Assembly: GCA_003281005.1 (NCBI GenBank)
Contig: QCDE01000009.1
Span: 1 to 46,265, forward strand
Length of the DNA: 46,265 nucleotides
Reading direction: 5' to 3'
Source of the DNA: Pelagibacteraceae bacterium AG-349-O05
GTDB lineage: Bacteria > Pseudomonadota > Alphaproteobacteria > Pelagibacterales > Pelagibacteraceae
In this document: positions 1 to 10,142 of the stretch, in pieces
How positions within the stretch are numbered: position 1 is the first letter of the stretch
How the letters are laid out: each line of letters starts with the position of its first letter
Translations under genes and position numbers: made by a program
Notes under the pieces: generated by a model
Databases searched by the model: none
The model's input: only the letters and a program-made list of their open reading frames with translations
Told to the model about the DNA's origin: nothing

Positions 1-1
1 T

Positions 2-397
2 TTCAAAAAAAAATTTGATTATATTGCTTTTTTTCAACCAACCTCTCCTATAAGAAAAAAATCAGATATATTAAAATGTATAAAAATTATTAAAAAAGAA
101 AAACCAGATGCTTTATGGACTATTTCAAAAATAGATACAAAATTTAATCCAGTCAAACAATTAGTAATTAAAAAAAAACGACTAAAATATTACTCAAGTG
201 AAGGACATAAATTTAAATCTAGACAACTACTTAATAACACATACATTAGAAATGGTATTGCATATTTTTACTCTAGAAAAACTATTTTAAAATATAAAAA
301 AATATTGCCAAAAAATAGCAGATATTATCTTATTAAACACAAATATGTTAATATTGATACTTATGATGAACTTAATTTAGCAAGAAAAATCTTTTAA
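2..397 (+). CDS. Acylneuraminate cytidylyltransferase (CMP-sugar synthetase), C-terminal part
   Basis: This frame is open from the left edge of the window to a TAA at 395-397, so the N-terminal nucleotide-binding part is missing. The visible 131 residues start with FFQPTSPIR, matching the LQPTSPLR segment of NeuA/PseF/LegF-type enzymes, followed by a later NGIAYFYSR segment and a C-terminal DTYDEL that resembles the family's closing D-T-x-x-D. Family members charge a nonulosonic acid or related keto-sugar with CTP before its transfer to a surface glycan. The stop overlaps the next start by one base (TAATG), so the two genes are probably translated together. Which sugar is activated cannot be read from this fragment. 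The family call is fairly safe. Confidence 0.75.
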   Translation, partial: FKKKFDYIAFFQPTSPIRKKSDILKCIKIIKKEKPDALWTISKIDTKFNPVKQLVIKKKRLKYYSSEGHKFKSRQLLNNTYIRNGIAYFYSRKTILKYKKILPKNSRYYLIKHKYVNIDTYDELNLARKIF

Positions 398-1362
398 TGA
401 AGATACTTTTAACAGGATGTGCTGGTTTTATAGGTTATCACTTAACCTCTAAATTAATTAATGAAAACCATAAAGTAATTGGGCTAGATTCCATGAATAA
501 ATATTACGATATAAATCTTAAAAAATATAGATTAGGAAATCTAAAGAATAATAAGAGTTTTATTTTTATAAAAGATGCGCTTAAAGATAAAAATAAAATT
601 GTAAAGTTAATTAAAAAATATAAAATAGAAAAAGTAGTTCATTTAGCTGCACAGCCTGGGGTGCGTTATTCTCTAGTAAACCCAAGATCATACATAGATA
701 ATAATTTGTTATGTTTCTTTAATATTATGGAAGCTTGCAAAATATGTAGAATAAAACATTTCATTTATGCAAGCTCTAGTAGTGTTTATGGTCTTAATAA
801 AAGTCAAAAATTTAATGAAAATGAAAAAACTGAAGAACCAGCACAATTATATGCGGCTACAAAAAAATCTAACGAGGTAATGGCAGAAGCATATTCTAAT
901 TTATTTAAATTAAAATTTACTGGTTTAAGATTTTTTTCGGTATATGGACCAGCTGGAAGACCAGATATGGCAATTTACCTTTTTACAAAAAAAATTTTTG
1001 AAAATAAAAAAATCAAGGTTTTCAATTATGGAAACCATGCAAGAGACTTTACATATATTGATGATGTGGTTAATGCGGTTTATAAAATAATAACTAGAAA
1101 TTTAAAAAAGAAAAAACTCCATCAAATTTATAATATAGCAAGTGGAAAATCTGAAAAATTGTCTAAACTAATAAATATTATTGAGAAGAACCTTGAAAAA
1201 AAAGCTAAGAAGATATTTCTACCAATCCAAAAAGGTGACATAATTAAGACATCTGCGGATATTAAAAAACTAAGAAAAGACTATAAGTATAAGTCTACAG
1301 TAAGTATTGAAGTTGGTTTAACAAAGTTTATTGACTGGTTTTTAAAATATATCAAAAGTTAA
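397..1362 (+). CDS. NAD-dependent sugar epimerase, UDP-glucuronate 4-epimerase type
   Basis: A 321-residue extended short-chain dehydrogenase. The Rossmann motif TGCAGFIG lies at residues 6-13, the catalytic serines are in YASSSSVYG (about 124-132), and the catalytic pair Y152/K156 is in YAATK. The segment AAQPGVRYS near residue 84 and RPDMA after the VYGPAG segment are typical of UDP-glucuronate 4-epimerases (CapI/LspL type) rather than of plain GalE. The inferred reaction is UDP-glucuronate to UDP-galacturonate, in the cytoplasm, for capsule or lipopolysaccharide sugar supply. Length is normal for the family. Its start overlaps the stop of the CMP-sugar synthetase, and a flippase-like ABC transporter follows after 13 bases. 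Substrate specificity is inferred from motifs only. Confidence 0.8.
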   Translation: MKILLTGCAGFIGYHLTSKLINENHKVIGLDSMNKYYDINLKKYRLGNLKNNKSFIFIKDALKDKNKIVKLIKKYKIEKVVHLAAQPGVRYSLVNPRSYIDNNLLCFFNIMEACKICRIKHFIYASSSSVYGLNKSQKFNENEKTEEPAQLYAATKKSNEVMAEAYSNLFKLKFTGLRFFSVYGPAGRPDMAIYLFTKKIFENKKIKVFNYGNHARDFTYIDDVVNAVYKIITRNLKKKKLHQIYNIASGKSEKLSKLINIIEKNLEKKAKKIFLPIQKGDIIKTSADIKKLRKDYKYKSTVSIEVGLTKFIDWFLKYIKS

Positions 1363-1375
1363 AATTTAATAAAAA

Positions 1376-3121
1376 ATGAATACTTTGAGAAAAATAGCAT
1401 CAGTTTTAACTGCTAGTCAGAAAATAAGAATTTTAATTCTTTTTTTGATGACAATCATTCTAACTTTTCTTGAAATACTTAGTATTGGCTCAGTGCCGAT
1501 TTTAGTTAGTACAGTAATTGCTGGAAATGCAGAATTTATTGGTTCAAATATATTAAATCAATTAATTTCTGGTACAGACTTTAAAATTGTATGTTTGTTT
1601 GTAGTTATAATTTTCATTTTAAAAAATTTATTTGTTATGTTTTATAATTACTTTAATTATAACCTAAACTATAGAATTAACATCAATCTCTCTAAAAAAA
1701 TTTTTAAAGAATATTTATATTCTAATTATTTAACTTTAAGCAAAATAAAAACATCTGACATGATAAGAAATTTAACCACGGAAGTTGGTGGATTTGTTTC
1801 TTGTATAAATAATTTTATTGCAGTATTTAGGGATGCCTTTTTACTATTATCAATATTAATTCTGATTATAGCTATCTTAGATTTTAAATTTTTTCTAATA
1901 TTTTCAGTTTTTTTAATAATAACTTTACTATTTTACCTTCTTATAAAAAACTTTCTTAAAAAAATAGGAGAACAAACAGTACTTCTCAGATCTAAATATA
2001 TAGAAACAGTCACAGATAGTTTTCAACTTATAAAAGAAATTATAATTAATGCGAAAAGAAATTTCTTTATTAACAAATATTATAAAAATTTAGAATTAAC
2101 TGAAAAAAATAATTTAAAATCATTTTTCATATTTGCAAGTGGGAAGTCAGTTTTTGAGATTATTGCTGTTGTAATGATGATATCAATTATTTTATTTTTA
2201 TATAATAAAGAATATGAAATCACTTTTATTATTTCTTATCTTTCTTTAATTGGTATTTCAGTAATTAGATCAATGCCACTTTTTAATTCAATATTAACTA
2301 GTTTAAATAAGCTTGAGTATAAAAAACCTTCCATTAACGTAATTATTAATTTAATTGAATTTACAAAAAATAATAAAGAACAATTTTTAGTGGTTGAAGA
2401 TCTTAAGAAAAACGACAAAGAAAAAATAACATTTAATAAAAAAATAAAAATAAATAATTTAACATTCAAATATAACGAAAATGTAATTTTAGACTCCTTA
2501 AGTTTAGAGATAAATAAAGGTGAAAAGATTGCCTTGGTTGGGCCATCTGGATCTGGAAAGACAACATTGACAAATATTTTATCAGGTTTGATAAAATTAA
2601 AGAATAAAGAATTGTTAGTAGACGATGTTGCAATCACTGAAAATAATTATGAAAATTATAGAGAACTTATCTCGCTAATGCCTCAAGAGAGTTATTTGAT
2701 GAATGAAACTATTGAAAATAATATTTTCTTTGGAAGCGATCAAAACTCTAAAGAGACTAATATGACAAAAATTCAAGAATTATTAAATACTGTAAATGCT
2801 ATAAAATTTATTAATAATCTCACAAAGAAAGAGAAGGAGATTATTAAAGAGGGTGGAACGAACATATCTGGTGGTGAAAAACAAAGAATATTGTTTGCTA
2901 GATCATTATATAAAAAATTTGAGCTTTTAATTTTGGATGAACCCACAAGTTCTCTTGATAAAGAAAATTCTTTTGAAATTGTAAATAATATATTTAAAAA
3001 ATATCAAACTAAAACTATACTAATGGTCACTCACAAAATTGATGATAAAATAAAATTTGATAGAATATTATTGATTGAGAATGGAAAAATTAAGGAATAT
3101 ATAAAAAAAATAGACAATTGA
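1376..3121 (+). CDS. ABC transporter with fused membrane and ATPase domains, glycolipid flippase-like
   Basis: 581 residues. The first roughly 320 hold about six hydrophobic helices (for example around 18-50, 72-92, 150-195 and 255-300). The rest is an ABC ATPase with Walker A GPSGSGKTT at residues 389-397, a Q-loop in LMPQES, signature ISGGEKQR near 496, and Walker B LLILDEPTSSLD near 520. This half-transporter plan is that of MsbA/PglK exporters, which flip lipid-linked sugars or lipids across the inner membrane as homodimers. Its place between sugar-nucleotide genes and a glycan-associated gene favours a lipid-linked oligosaccharide as cargo, but this is inference. The stop codon overlaps the following TTG start (ATTGA), implying translational coupling. 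Confidence 0.82.
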   Translation: MNTLRKIASVLTASQKIRILILFLMTIILTFLEILSIGSVPILVSTVIAGNAEFIGSNILNQLISGTDFKIVCLFVVIIFILKNLFVMFYNYFNYNLNYRININLSKKIFKEYLYSNYLTLSKIKTSDMIRNLTTEVGGFVSCINNFIAVFRDAFLLLSILILIIAILDFKFFLIFSVFLIITLLFYLLIKNFLKKIGEQTVLLRSKYIETVTDSFQLIKEIIINAKRNFFINKYYKNLELTEKNNLKSFFIFASGKSVFEIIAVVMMISIILFLYNKEYEITFIISYLSLIGISVIRSMPLFNSILTSLNKLEYKKPSINVIINLIEFTKNNKEQFLVVEDLKKNDKEKITFNKKIKINNLTFKYNENVILDSLSLEINKGEKIALVGPSGSGKTTLTNILSGLIKLKNKELLVDDVAITENNYENYRELISLMPQESYLMNETIENNIFFGSDQNSKETNMTKIQELLNTVNAIKFINNLTKKEKEIIKEGGTNISGGEKQRILFARSLYKKFELLILDEPTSSLDKENSFEIVNNIFKKYQTKTILMVTHKIDDKIKFDRILLIENGKIKEYIKKIDN

Positions 3122-4509
3122 AAAATATACGTAATATTACTGTCGTCATTTCCAGACAAGACTGCTACAGAAATTTTTATAAAACTGATGCTTTCAAGGA
3201 TTTAGATGAAAATTTTAATGTTTCATATGTCCTAAGCAACAATCTACCAAAGGAAAAATTAAATAGAAAAGTTTGTTATTATCAAAAAATCGAAAATAAA
3301 TCTGTCATTAAGAGATTTGGTTACAGAACTTTTTTATTAATGTATAGAGCCAAAAATAAAAGTAGAACATTTCAATTTCGTGTTGAGAGAATGTTGTTTC
3401 CCTTAAAGTTTAATATTAAACATATACAAAATTTACAAAAATTAAAAAATATTGAAAAAATAAGAAAAGTTATGTTCTTTTTTTTAAAGGTATTTTTTAA
3501 CAAATTAAAATATGCAAAAGTTAAATTGCTTTCATACGAAACTATTTTTCAAATATTTTCAAAAAAAATTTATTCTGTAGAAAAAAAAAATAAATCTCTT
3601 GAAGACTGTTTTTTAAAAACTAAACCAGATCTAATAATACTCCCCTTTGGAAGCCAAGAACTAGAGATGCCTCAAATAGTAAATTTTTGTAGAAACAATA
3701 AAATAAAGTCCTATTTTATCACAGATAATTGGGATAATCTTTCTAGCAAATCAATTATTGAGGATAAACCTGATTTCGTTGGTGTTTGGGGTAAGCAAGC
3801 GAAAAAACATGCATCAGAAATTCAAAATTTTACTGAAAATCAGATTATTACTTTAGGATCACCTAGATTTGATATAATTTATGAAAGAAGAGATAAAATC
3901 AACCAACGACATCATAAATTTGATTATGTTTTATTTTTGGGTCATCTATTTGATTGGAATGAAGAAGCTGTAATTGAAATTTTAGATAATGAGATTTCTT
4001 CAAAAAAAGAATTTTATAATAATGCAAAAATTATTTATAGACCACATCCTCAAAGAATATCTAGAGCAAGGACAATAAATCTTTCAAATGTTATAATTGA
4101 TGATGATGTAAAAGAACAAGGAACATACTGGCCATCCCTGAACAATTATTTTAATAATATTCAAAATTCTATGTTTGTTATGGGCTCATTGACTACTGGT
4201 TTATTAGAATCAACTGCTTTTTACAAAAGATATATGCTTTTATGTTACAACGATGAATATGATTTTTTCTCACAAGGAAGTTTATTAAACAAGTATACTC
4301 ATGTCCAAGATCTAAAGAAAATTGATACAATAGAATTCTGTGATCAAAAAAATGATATAACAACAAAATTTAGAAATTTGTTTAAAGAAAAAAAAAATGG
4401 TGTTGAATTTAAAACATCTAATGAAATAAGCTACTTTATTACAGGTAATAAAAATAACACATTTAGTAAAAATCTTTCCAAAAGCATTTATAATATTGAT
4501 CTTGTTTAA
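3118..4509 (+). CDS. GT-B-like surface carbohydrate biosynthesis protein, function unknown
   Basis: 463 residues, not recognised as a named enzyme. The C-terminal half has RPHPQR near residue 310 and GSLTTGLLESTAFYKR near 360. This pattern resembles the nucleotide-sugar-binding half of GT-B proteins related to CDP-glycerol glycerophosphotransferases and capsule enzymes, with a basic HP motif and an S-T-x-x-x-E loop before a strand. The N-terminal half is Lys-rich, with no signal peptide or membrane helix. The chosen start is TTG at 3118, because it overlaps the upstream stop by four bases and the first in-frame ATG lies about 70 codons further in. Context is the end of a glycan island; the next gene, ppdK, converges on it with one base between. 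A glycosyl or glycerophosphate transferase role is plausible but unproven. Confidence 0.55.
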   Translation: MKNIRNITVVISRQDCYRNFYKTDAFKDLDENFNVSYVLSNNLPKEKLNRKVCYYQKIENKSVIKRFGYRTFLLMYRAKNKSRTFQFRVERMLFPLKFNIKHIQNLQKLKNIEKIRKVMFFFLKVFFNKLKYAKVKLLSYETIFQIFSKKIYSVEKKNKSLEDCFLKTKPDLIILPFGSQELEMPQIVNFCRNNKIKSYFITDNWDNLSSKSIIEDKPDFVGVWGKQAKKHASEIQNFTENQIITLGSPRFDIIYERRDKINQRHHKFDYVLFLGHLFDWNEEAVIEILDNEISSKKEFYNNAKIIYRPHPQRISRARTINLSNVIIDDDVKEQGTYWPSLNNYFNNIQNSMFVMGSLTTGLLESTAFYKRYMLLCYNDEYDFFSQGSLLNKYTHVQDLKKIDTIEFCDQKNDITTKFRNLFKEKKNGVEFKTSNEISYFITGNKNNTFSKNLSKSIYNIDLV

Positions 4510-4510
4510 A

Positions 4511-7171
4511 TTAAGGAATTTTTTTTATTTCTGCTTGAGCTGCTGCTAATCTTGCAACTGGAACTCTGTAAGGTGAACAAGAAATATAATTTAAACCTAT
4601 TTTAGCACAAAATTCTATACTATGTGGATCACCTCCATGCTCTCCACAAATTCCTAGTTTCAACTTCTTGTTTTCTTTTCGTCCTTTTTGTACTGCAATT
4701 TCAACTAAATCTGATACACCTTCATCAATTGAAACAAATGGGTCGACAGAGAATATTTTATTTTCTAAATAGTCATTTAAAAATTTTCCACTATCATCTC
4801 TACTTATTCCAAAAGTTGTTTGCGTTAAATCATTAGTTCCAAAGCTAAAAAATTCAGCATGCTTCGCAATATCTTTTGCTTTAATTGCAGCTCTAGGCAA
4901 TTCAATCATAGTACCTACCAAAAAATTAATTTTTAATTTATGCTCACTTTGAACTTCACGTGCTGTTCTAATCACTAAATCTTTCATTATTTTTATCTCT
5001 GTCTCAGTGGACACTAAAGGAATCATTATCTCAGGTAATGCAGACTTTATTTTATTTTTTTTAAGTTCTGCTAAAGCCTCAAATATAGCTCTACATTGCA
5101 TCTCATATATTTCTGGGTAAGATATACCTAGGCGACATCCTCTATGACCCAGCATTGGATTTTGCTCGTGAAGTTCCTCAATTCTTGACTCAACTTCTTT
5201 TACTGGAAGGCCAACAACATTTGCAACTTCATTAATTTCCTTATTTGTATGTGGTAAAAATTCGTGTAATGGAGGGTCTAATAGCCTCACAGTGACTGGT
5301 AAACCATTCATTATTTTAAAAATATCTACAAAATCTTTTTTCTGATGTGGTAAAAGTTTTTTTAATGCTACTGCTCTGTCTTCTTTTGTTTTTGACAAAA
5401 TCATCTCTCTCACAGATAAAATTCTTTCTTCATCAAAAAACATATGCTCTGTTCTACAAAGTCCAATTCCCTCTGCACCAAATTCTTTAGCTGTTTTAGT
5501 GTCTTTTGGTGTCTCCGAGTTTGTACGAACACTTAATTTTCTAAAACTATCTGCCCATTTCATAAGTTTTGAAAAATCCCCAGATATTTCTGGTTTAATT
5601 GTTGATACATTACCCTCAATAATTCTACCTGTAGATCCATCTATTGTAATTATATCTCCCTCATTAATTTCCCTGGAAGCAGTTTTAAAAGATTTATTTT
5701 TATAATTAATGTCTATTTCACTAGAACCAGACACACATGGTCTTCCCATCCCTCTTGCTACAACAGCAGCATGACTTGTCATACCACCTCGCGCAGTCAA
5801 AATTCCTTTTGCAGCATGCATTCCTTGTATATCCTCTGGAGATGTTTCAATTCTAACTAAAATAGTGTCTTGCATCATAGAGTTTAGTCTTTCGGCTTCC
5901 TCGGAAGTAAAAACAACTTTGCCACTTGCCGCTCCTGGTGATGCGGGCAATCCATTCGCTATAACATTAATTGAACTTTTTTCATCTAATGTTGGGTGCA
6001 AAAGTGCGTCTAAAGAATTTGGGTCAATTCTCAATACCGCCTCTTTTTTCGAAATTAATTTTTCATTTACCATATCAACAGCAATTTTAACTGAAGATTT
6101 AGCAGTTCTTTTTCCAGATCTTGTTTGAAGCATCCACAGTTTATTATTTTCAACTGTAAACTCCACATCTTGCATGTCTTTATAATGGTTCTCTAATTTT
6201 TTTAAATTCTTTTGAAGTTCTTTAAAAACTTTTGGCATAGTTTCTTCCATAGATAATTCTTTTACTTTAGCATCTTGTCTGGCTTTTTTAGTAATGTATT
6301 GAGGTGTCCTTGTACCAGCTACAACGTCTTCACCTTGCGCATTAATTAAATACTCACCATATATATAATTTAATCCGTCAGATGGATTTCTTGTAAACAC
6401 AACTCCTGTTGCACAATTCTCACCCATATTTCCAAACACCATTGATTGAACATTTACAGCAGTTCCCCATTCAGCTGGAATTCGATTTAATTTTCTGTAA
6501 ATTTTTGCTCTATTACTTTCCCAAGATAAAAATACAGCATTTATTGCGCCAAATAATTGTTCATAAACATCTTGAGGAAAATCTATTTTTGCCTTTTCTT
6601 TTACTATTCTTTTAAAGTCATCTATTATTCCATCCCAGTCATTTTCATCTAAATCAGTGTCTAACAAAACGCCTTTTGTAAGTTTATAATTTTCAATCAA
6701 TTCCTCAAAATGATATGCTTCAATACCCATAACTACACTTCCATACATTTGTATGAATCTTCTATAACTATCTTTTGCAAATCTCCCATTTGAGGTTTTA
6801 ATTGCTAAGGCTTTAACTGTTTTGTCATTTAGTCCCAAATTTAGAATGGTATCCATCATTCCAGGCATAGAAACTCTTGCACCTGATCTTACTGATAATA
6901 ACAATGGATTTTTTAAATCTCCAAATTTTTTTGAAACATGTTTTTCAACTATTATTAATTCTTTTTTAATTTGAGAAATTAAATTTTTATTTAATTTTTT
7001 TTTATTTTTATAAAAAATTTCACAGACTTTTGTTGAGATTGTAAATCCTGGTGGAACTGGAAGCCCCATTCTACCCATTTCCGAAAGGTTTGCTCCTTTG
7101 CCCCCTAAAAAATTTTTAGGATTTTTAATTTTTTTACTATCCTTCGAATTAAAATTTAAAATAAGTTTCAT
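4511..7171 (-). CDS. ppdK: Pyruvate, phosphate dikinase
   Basis: An 886-residue cytoplasmic enzyme interconverting pyruvate + ATP + Pi and phosphoenolpyruvate + AMP + PPi. The N-terminal ATP-grasp domain has GGKGANLSEM near residue 23 and VSMPGMMDT near 100. The swivelling domain has GGMTSHAAVVARGMGRP with catalytic His467. The C-terminal PEP-binding barrel has GLCRTEHMF, GHRGCRLG and GICGEHGGDP, which carries the conserved Cys. Length is as expected. Its start overlaps the glyS stop by one base, so it is the last gene of a probable S49 peptidase-glyQ-glyS-ppdK operon, a common alphaproteobacterial arrangement. It would allow gluconeogenic PEP formation from pyruvate. Confidence 0.97.
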   Translation of the reverse strand: MKLILNFNSKDSKKIKNPKNFLGGKGANLSEMGRMGLPVPPGFTISTKVCEIFYKNKKKLNKNLISQIKKELIIVEKHVSKKFGDLKNPLLLSVRSGARVSMPGMMDTILNLGLNDKTVKALAIKTSNGRFAKDSYRRFIQMYGSVVMGIEAYHFEELIENYKLTKGVLLDTDLDENDWDGIIDDFKRIVKEKAKIDFPQDVYEQLFGAINAVFLSWESNRAKIYRKLNRIPAEWGTAVNVQSMVFGNMGENCATGVVFTRNPSDGLNYIYGEYLINAQGEDVVAGTRTPQYITKKARQDAKVKELSMEETMPKVFKELQKNLKKLENHYKDMQDVEFTVENNKLWMLQTRSGKRTAKSSVKIAVDMVNEKLISKKEAVLRIDPNSLDALLHPTLDEKSSINVIANGLPASPGAASGKVVFTSEEAERLNSMMQDTILVRIETSPEDIQGMHAAKGILTARGGMTSHAAVVARGMGRPCVSGSSEIDINYKNKSFKTASREINEGDIITIDGSTGRIIEGNVSTIKPEISGDFSKLMKWADSFRKLSVRTNSETPKDTKTAKEFGAEGIGLCRTEHMFFDEERILSVREMILSKTKEDRAVALKKLLPHQKKDFVDIFKIMNGLPVTVRLLDPPLHEFLPHTNKEINEVANVVGLPVKEVESRIEELHEQNPMLGHRGCRLGISYPEIYEMQCRAIFEALAELKKNKIKSALPEIMIPLVSTETEIKIMKDLVIRTAREVQSEHKLKINFLVGTMIELPRAAIKAKDIAKHAEFFSFGTNDLTQTTFGISRDDSGKFLNDYLENKIFSVDPFVSIDEGVSDLVEIAVQKGRKENKKLKLGICGEHGGDPHSIEFCAKIGLNYISCSPYRVPVARLAAAQAEIKKIP

Positions 7172-9237
7172 TAACGGGAGTCAATTAAAGAAAAATTAAC
7201 ATAATTGTTAAACGTTTTACACATCATTTGAATTAGTTCTAGTCTATTTTTTTTTATAATTGGATCATTCTCGTTAACAATTACATTATCAAAAAAGTCA
7301 AAAACTTCTCTTTTCACGCTAGCTAAATTGTTCAATGACTGAACATAATTTTCATCTTTATTTATAGATGAAAAATATTTCTTTAATTCATTAATTTTTT
7401 TAAATAAATTCTTTTCTAATTCAGATTTAAAAATACCAGGGTCAGTTGTATTTGATAATTCTATTTTTTCATTTTTTAATTCACTGTCTAAAATATTTGA
7501 TGCTCTTTTATAGCTTGAAATAATATCTAAGCCATTAGGTTTAGTAATTATTTTGTTTAAATGTTTTGCTTTATTAAAAATAATAACTGATTGATTTAAA
7601 TTAAAGGAACTAGTTGATGCTTGTATAATATCATGTCTTATATTTTCTTCCTTCATGTGATATTTTAATCTATCCATTAAAAAATCTGATAATTCACTTT
7701 GTAAAGATTGGTTATTAATTTCAAAACCTTGATCTAAGTACAGGCTTGAAGAATAATTAATAAGATCTTTTATTTTAAAATCTTTTTTATTTTCAACTAT
7801 TATTCTTATTACTCCTAATGCTAATCTTCTTAAAGCATATGGATCTTTAGAGCTTGTTGGCTTTTGATTTAAACCAAAAAAACCAACTAAAGTATCTATC
7901 TTATCAGCCAAAGAAAGGGCTATGCTAAATGGTTTTTTTGGAACTCTTGAGCCTAAACCTGTAGGTAAATATTGCTCACTTATGGCCAAAGCCAAATCCT
8001 TATCAAAACCTTGTGCGTTAGCAAAATAACCTCCCATCACACCTTGGAGTTCTGGAAATTCACCCACCAGTTCTGATAATAAATCAACTTTACAAATTGA
8101 TGCTGATAATTCAACTTTTTCTTTACTGATTAAAAGTTCATCAGATATCATTCCACCCAATTTTCTCATTCTTTGGGCTTTATCGAAATAGCTTCCCAAT
8201 CCTTTAAAATAATTCATTGATTTTAAATCACTAATTTTTTTGACCATATTTTGAGATTTATCTTTTTTCCAAAAAAATTCTGCATCACTTAATCTTGCTT
8301 CAACTACTCTTTCATTTCCTAATTTAATTAATCCCTTCTTATCTTTTTTGTTTGCAACAACTAAAAACTCATTAGTGATATTTTCTTTATTATCAAATAT
8401 AGGGAAATATTTTTGATGGTATTGCATGGTAATAATTAGTATTTCTTTTGGAATATTCAAAAATTTCTTATCAAATTCACAAAGAAGAATATTTGGTTGA
8501 TCTGTTAAATCTACAACCTCATTAAGTAATCTAGGATTATCTTGAATCTTAATATTTTTATTTTTTAATATATTGTTGAATTTTTTTTCTATTAACTTTT
8601 TTCTTTCGTTGTGATCAACAATAATATCAATTTTTTTAAAAAAACTTTTATATTTTTTAAATTCTAAGAATGACTTTTTATTTTCTTCAAATTCTTTATC
8701 AATAAAAGTTGAGTTAGAAGATGTTAGGTGATGAAAATTAAAATTTAATTTTTTTTTATCAAATACAGCTAGAATTGATTTTAACGGTCTCCCCCAATTT
8801 AGTTCAAAAGTTCCCCAATACATTGATTTTTTCCATTGAATTTTACTTAACAATATAGGGATAAATTCCTCTAGCAATTCATGTGTGTGGAATTTTTTTG
8901 ATTTTGTCTTGAAAAAATAAAATTCTCCTTTGTCAGTTTTCTTTTGGTAGAGATCCTTTTTTACGATTTTATTTGACCTAACAAAACCCTCTAGTGCTAC
9001 CTCTGGTGACTTGATATTTGGACCTTTAATCTCCTCAGATTTTAGTACAACCTTTTTTTGAACACCTTCAAACAATACCACCAGTCTGTTAGGTGTTGAG
9101 TATGATGAGCTTTTTTTAAATAAAATTGATTTTTCTAAAAAAAAATCACTAAAACTCTTAAGTAAGTCTGCTCTTAAATTTTGTTGAAGATTAGAGGGTA
9201 TTTCTTCACTAAATAATTCTAAAAAAAACTCTGACAT
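7171..9237 (-). CDS. glyS: Glycine-tRNA ligase, beta subunit
   Basis: 688 residues, the usual length for the beta chain of the alpha2beta2 bacterial glycyl-tRNA synthetase, which attaches glycine to tRNA-Gly. The start [14 protein letters not shown] matches the family opening LLxEIGTEELP. Other landmarks are QYHQKYFP near residue 270, EFPELQGVMGGYFA near 390, and DPYALRRLALGVIRI near 470, with a helical tRNA-anticodon-binding C terminus. It abuts glyQ with a one-base overlap and is followed by ppdK with another, so it is tightly coupled at both ends. The sequence is unusually Lys-rich, but no essential segment appears missing. Confidence 0.95.
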   Translation of the reverse strand: MSEFFLELFSEEIPSNLQQNLRADLLKSFSDFFLEKSILFKKSSSYSTPNRLVVLFEGVQKKVVLKSEEIKGPNIKSPEVALEGFVRSNKIVKKDLYQKKTDKGEFYFFKTKSKKFHTHELLEEFIPILLSKIQWKKSMYWGTFELNWGRPLKSILAVFDKKKLNFNFHHLTSSNSTFIDKEFEENKKSFLEFKKYKSFFKKIDIIVDHNERKKLIEKKFNNILKNKNIKIQDNPRLLNEVVDLTDQPNILLCEFDKKFLNIPKEILIITMQYHQKYFPIFDNKENITNEFLVVANKKDKKGLIKLGNERVVEARLSDAEFFWKKDKSQNMVKKISDLKSMNYFKGLGSYFDKAQRMRKLGGMISDELLISKEKVELSASICKVDLLSELVGEFPELQGVMGGYFANAQGFDKDLALAISEQYLPTGLGSRVPKKPFSIALSLADKIDTLVGFFGLNQKPTSSKDPYALRRLALGVIRIIVENKKDFKIKDLINYSSSLYLDQGFEINNQSLQSELSDFLMDRLKYHMKEENIRHDIIQASTSSFNLNQSVIIFNKAKHLNKIITKPNGLDIISSYKRASNILDSELKNEKIELSNTTDPGIFKSELEKNLFKKINELKKYFSSINKDENYVQSLNNLASVKREVFDFFDNVIVNENDPIIKKNRLELIQMMCKTFNNYVNFSLIDSR

Positions 9238-10142
9238 TATTTTTGACTATCTAACCAAACGCCTGCTGCAGATTTTGTAATATCTCTTATTCTAGCAATA
9301 TACCCTGCTCTTTGTGCAACACTGATTGCACCTCTTGCATCTAAAATATTAAAGACATGACTGGCTTTTAAACATTGATCATATGCTGGTAAAGAAATTT
9401 TTTTTTCTACCAAATCTTTTGCCTCAGACTCATGCATTTCGAACATTTTCAAAAGTATTTCTACATTCGCGTGTTCAAAATTGTATGCTGAAAATTCTTT
9501 TTCGGCTTGATGAAATACTTCCTGATATTTTACACCTTCATCATTCCACAACAAATCATAAACGTTTTTTTCTTTTTGAGTGAACATACAAATTCTTTCT
9601 AAACCATAAGTGATTTCAACTGATACAGGTTTACAATCAAATCCAGCCATTTGTTGAAAATAGGTGAATTGAGTAATTTCCATTCCATCACACCATACTT
9701 CCCATCCCAATCCTGCAGCGCCTAATGTTGGACTTTCCCAATCATCTTCAACAAACCTTATATCATGATCATTATGATCTATTCCTATAGTAGATAAACT
9801 ATTTAAATAAAGTTTTTTTATATTTTCAGGGGAAGGTTTAATTAAAACTTGAAATTGATAATAGTGTTGCAACCTGTTTGGATTATCTCCATATCTTCCA
9901 TCTGTAGGTCTTCTTGATGGTTGTACGTAAGCTGCTTTCCATGGTTTATTTCCAAGTGATCTTAGGGTTGTAGCTGGATGAAAAGTTCCTGCACCAACCT
10001 CCATATCATAAGGCTGAAGAATAATGCACCCTTTTTTACTCCAAAATTTCTGAAGATTTAAAATTGTATCTTGGAATGTTTGAATTTTTTTTTTTTCTTT
10101 TTTTGCTTTAGAAACCATATCTTTGCCAAATTGATCTTTCAT
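9237..10142 (-). CDS. glyQ: Glycine-tRNA ligase, alpha subunit
   Basis: 301 residues. This is the catalytic chain, making glycyl-adenylate and transferring glycine to tRNA with GlyS. Diagnostic segments are [48 protein letters not shown] and [17 protein letters not shown], all nearly identical to the GlyQ family. The ATG at 10142 overlaps the 3' end of the S49 peptidase gene by 35 bases. A second in-frame ATG at 10118 (residue 9) would cut the overlap to 11, and neither has a clear Shine-Dalgarno, so the true N terminus is uncertain. It is followed by glyS with a one-base overlap. Confidence 0.96.
   Translation of the reverse strand: MKDQFGKDMVSKAKKEKKKIQTFQDTILNLQKFWSKKGCIILQPYDMEVGAGTFHPATTLRSLGNKPWKAAYVQPSRRPTDGRYGDNPNRLQHYYQFQVLIKPSPENIKKLYLNSLSTIGIDHNDHDIRFVEDDWESPTLGAAGLGWEVWCDGMEITQFTYFQQMAGFDCKPVSVEITYGLERICMFTQKEKNVYDLLWNDEGVKYQEVFHQAEKEFSAYNFEHANVEILLKMFEMHESEAKDLVEKKISLPAYDQCLKASHVFNILDARGAISVAQRAGYIARIRDITKSAAGVWLDSQK

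Noticed and set aside
2236-2637. A 133-codon minus-strand frame
   Set aside because: It is antisense to the ABC exporter, including the Walker A coding region, and has no domain features.
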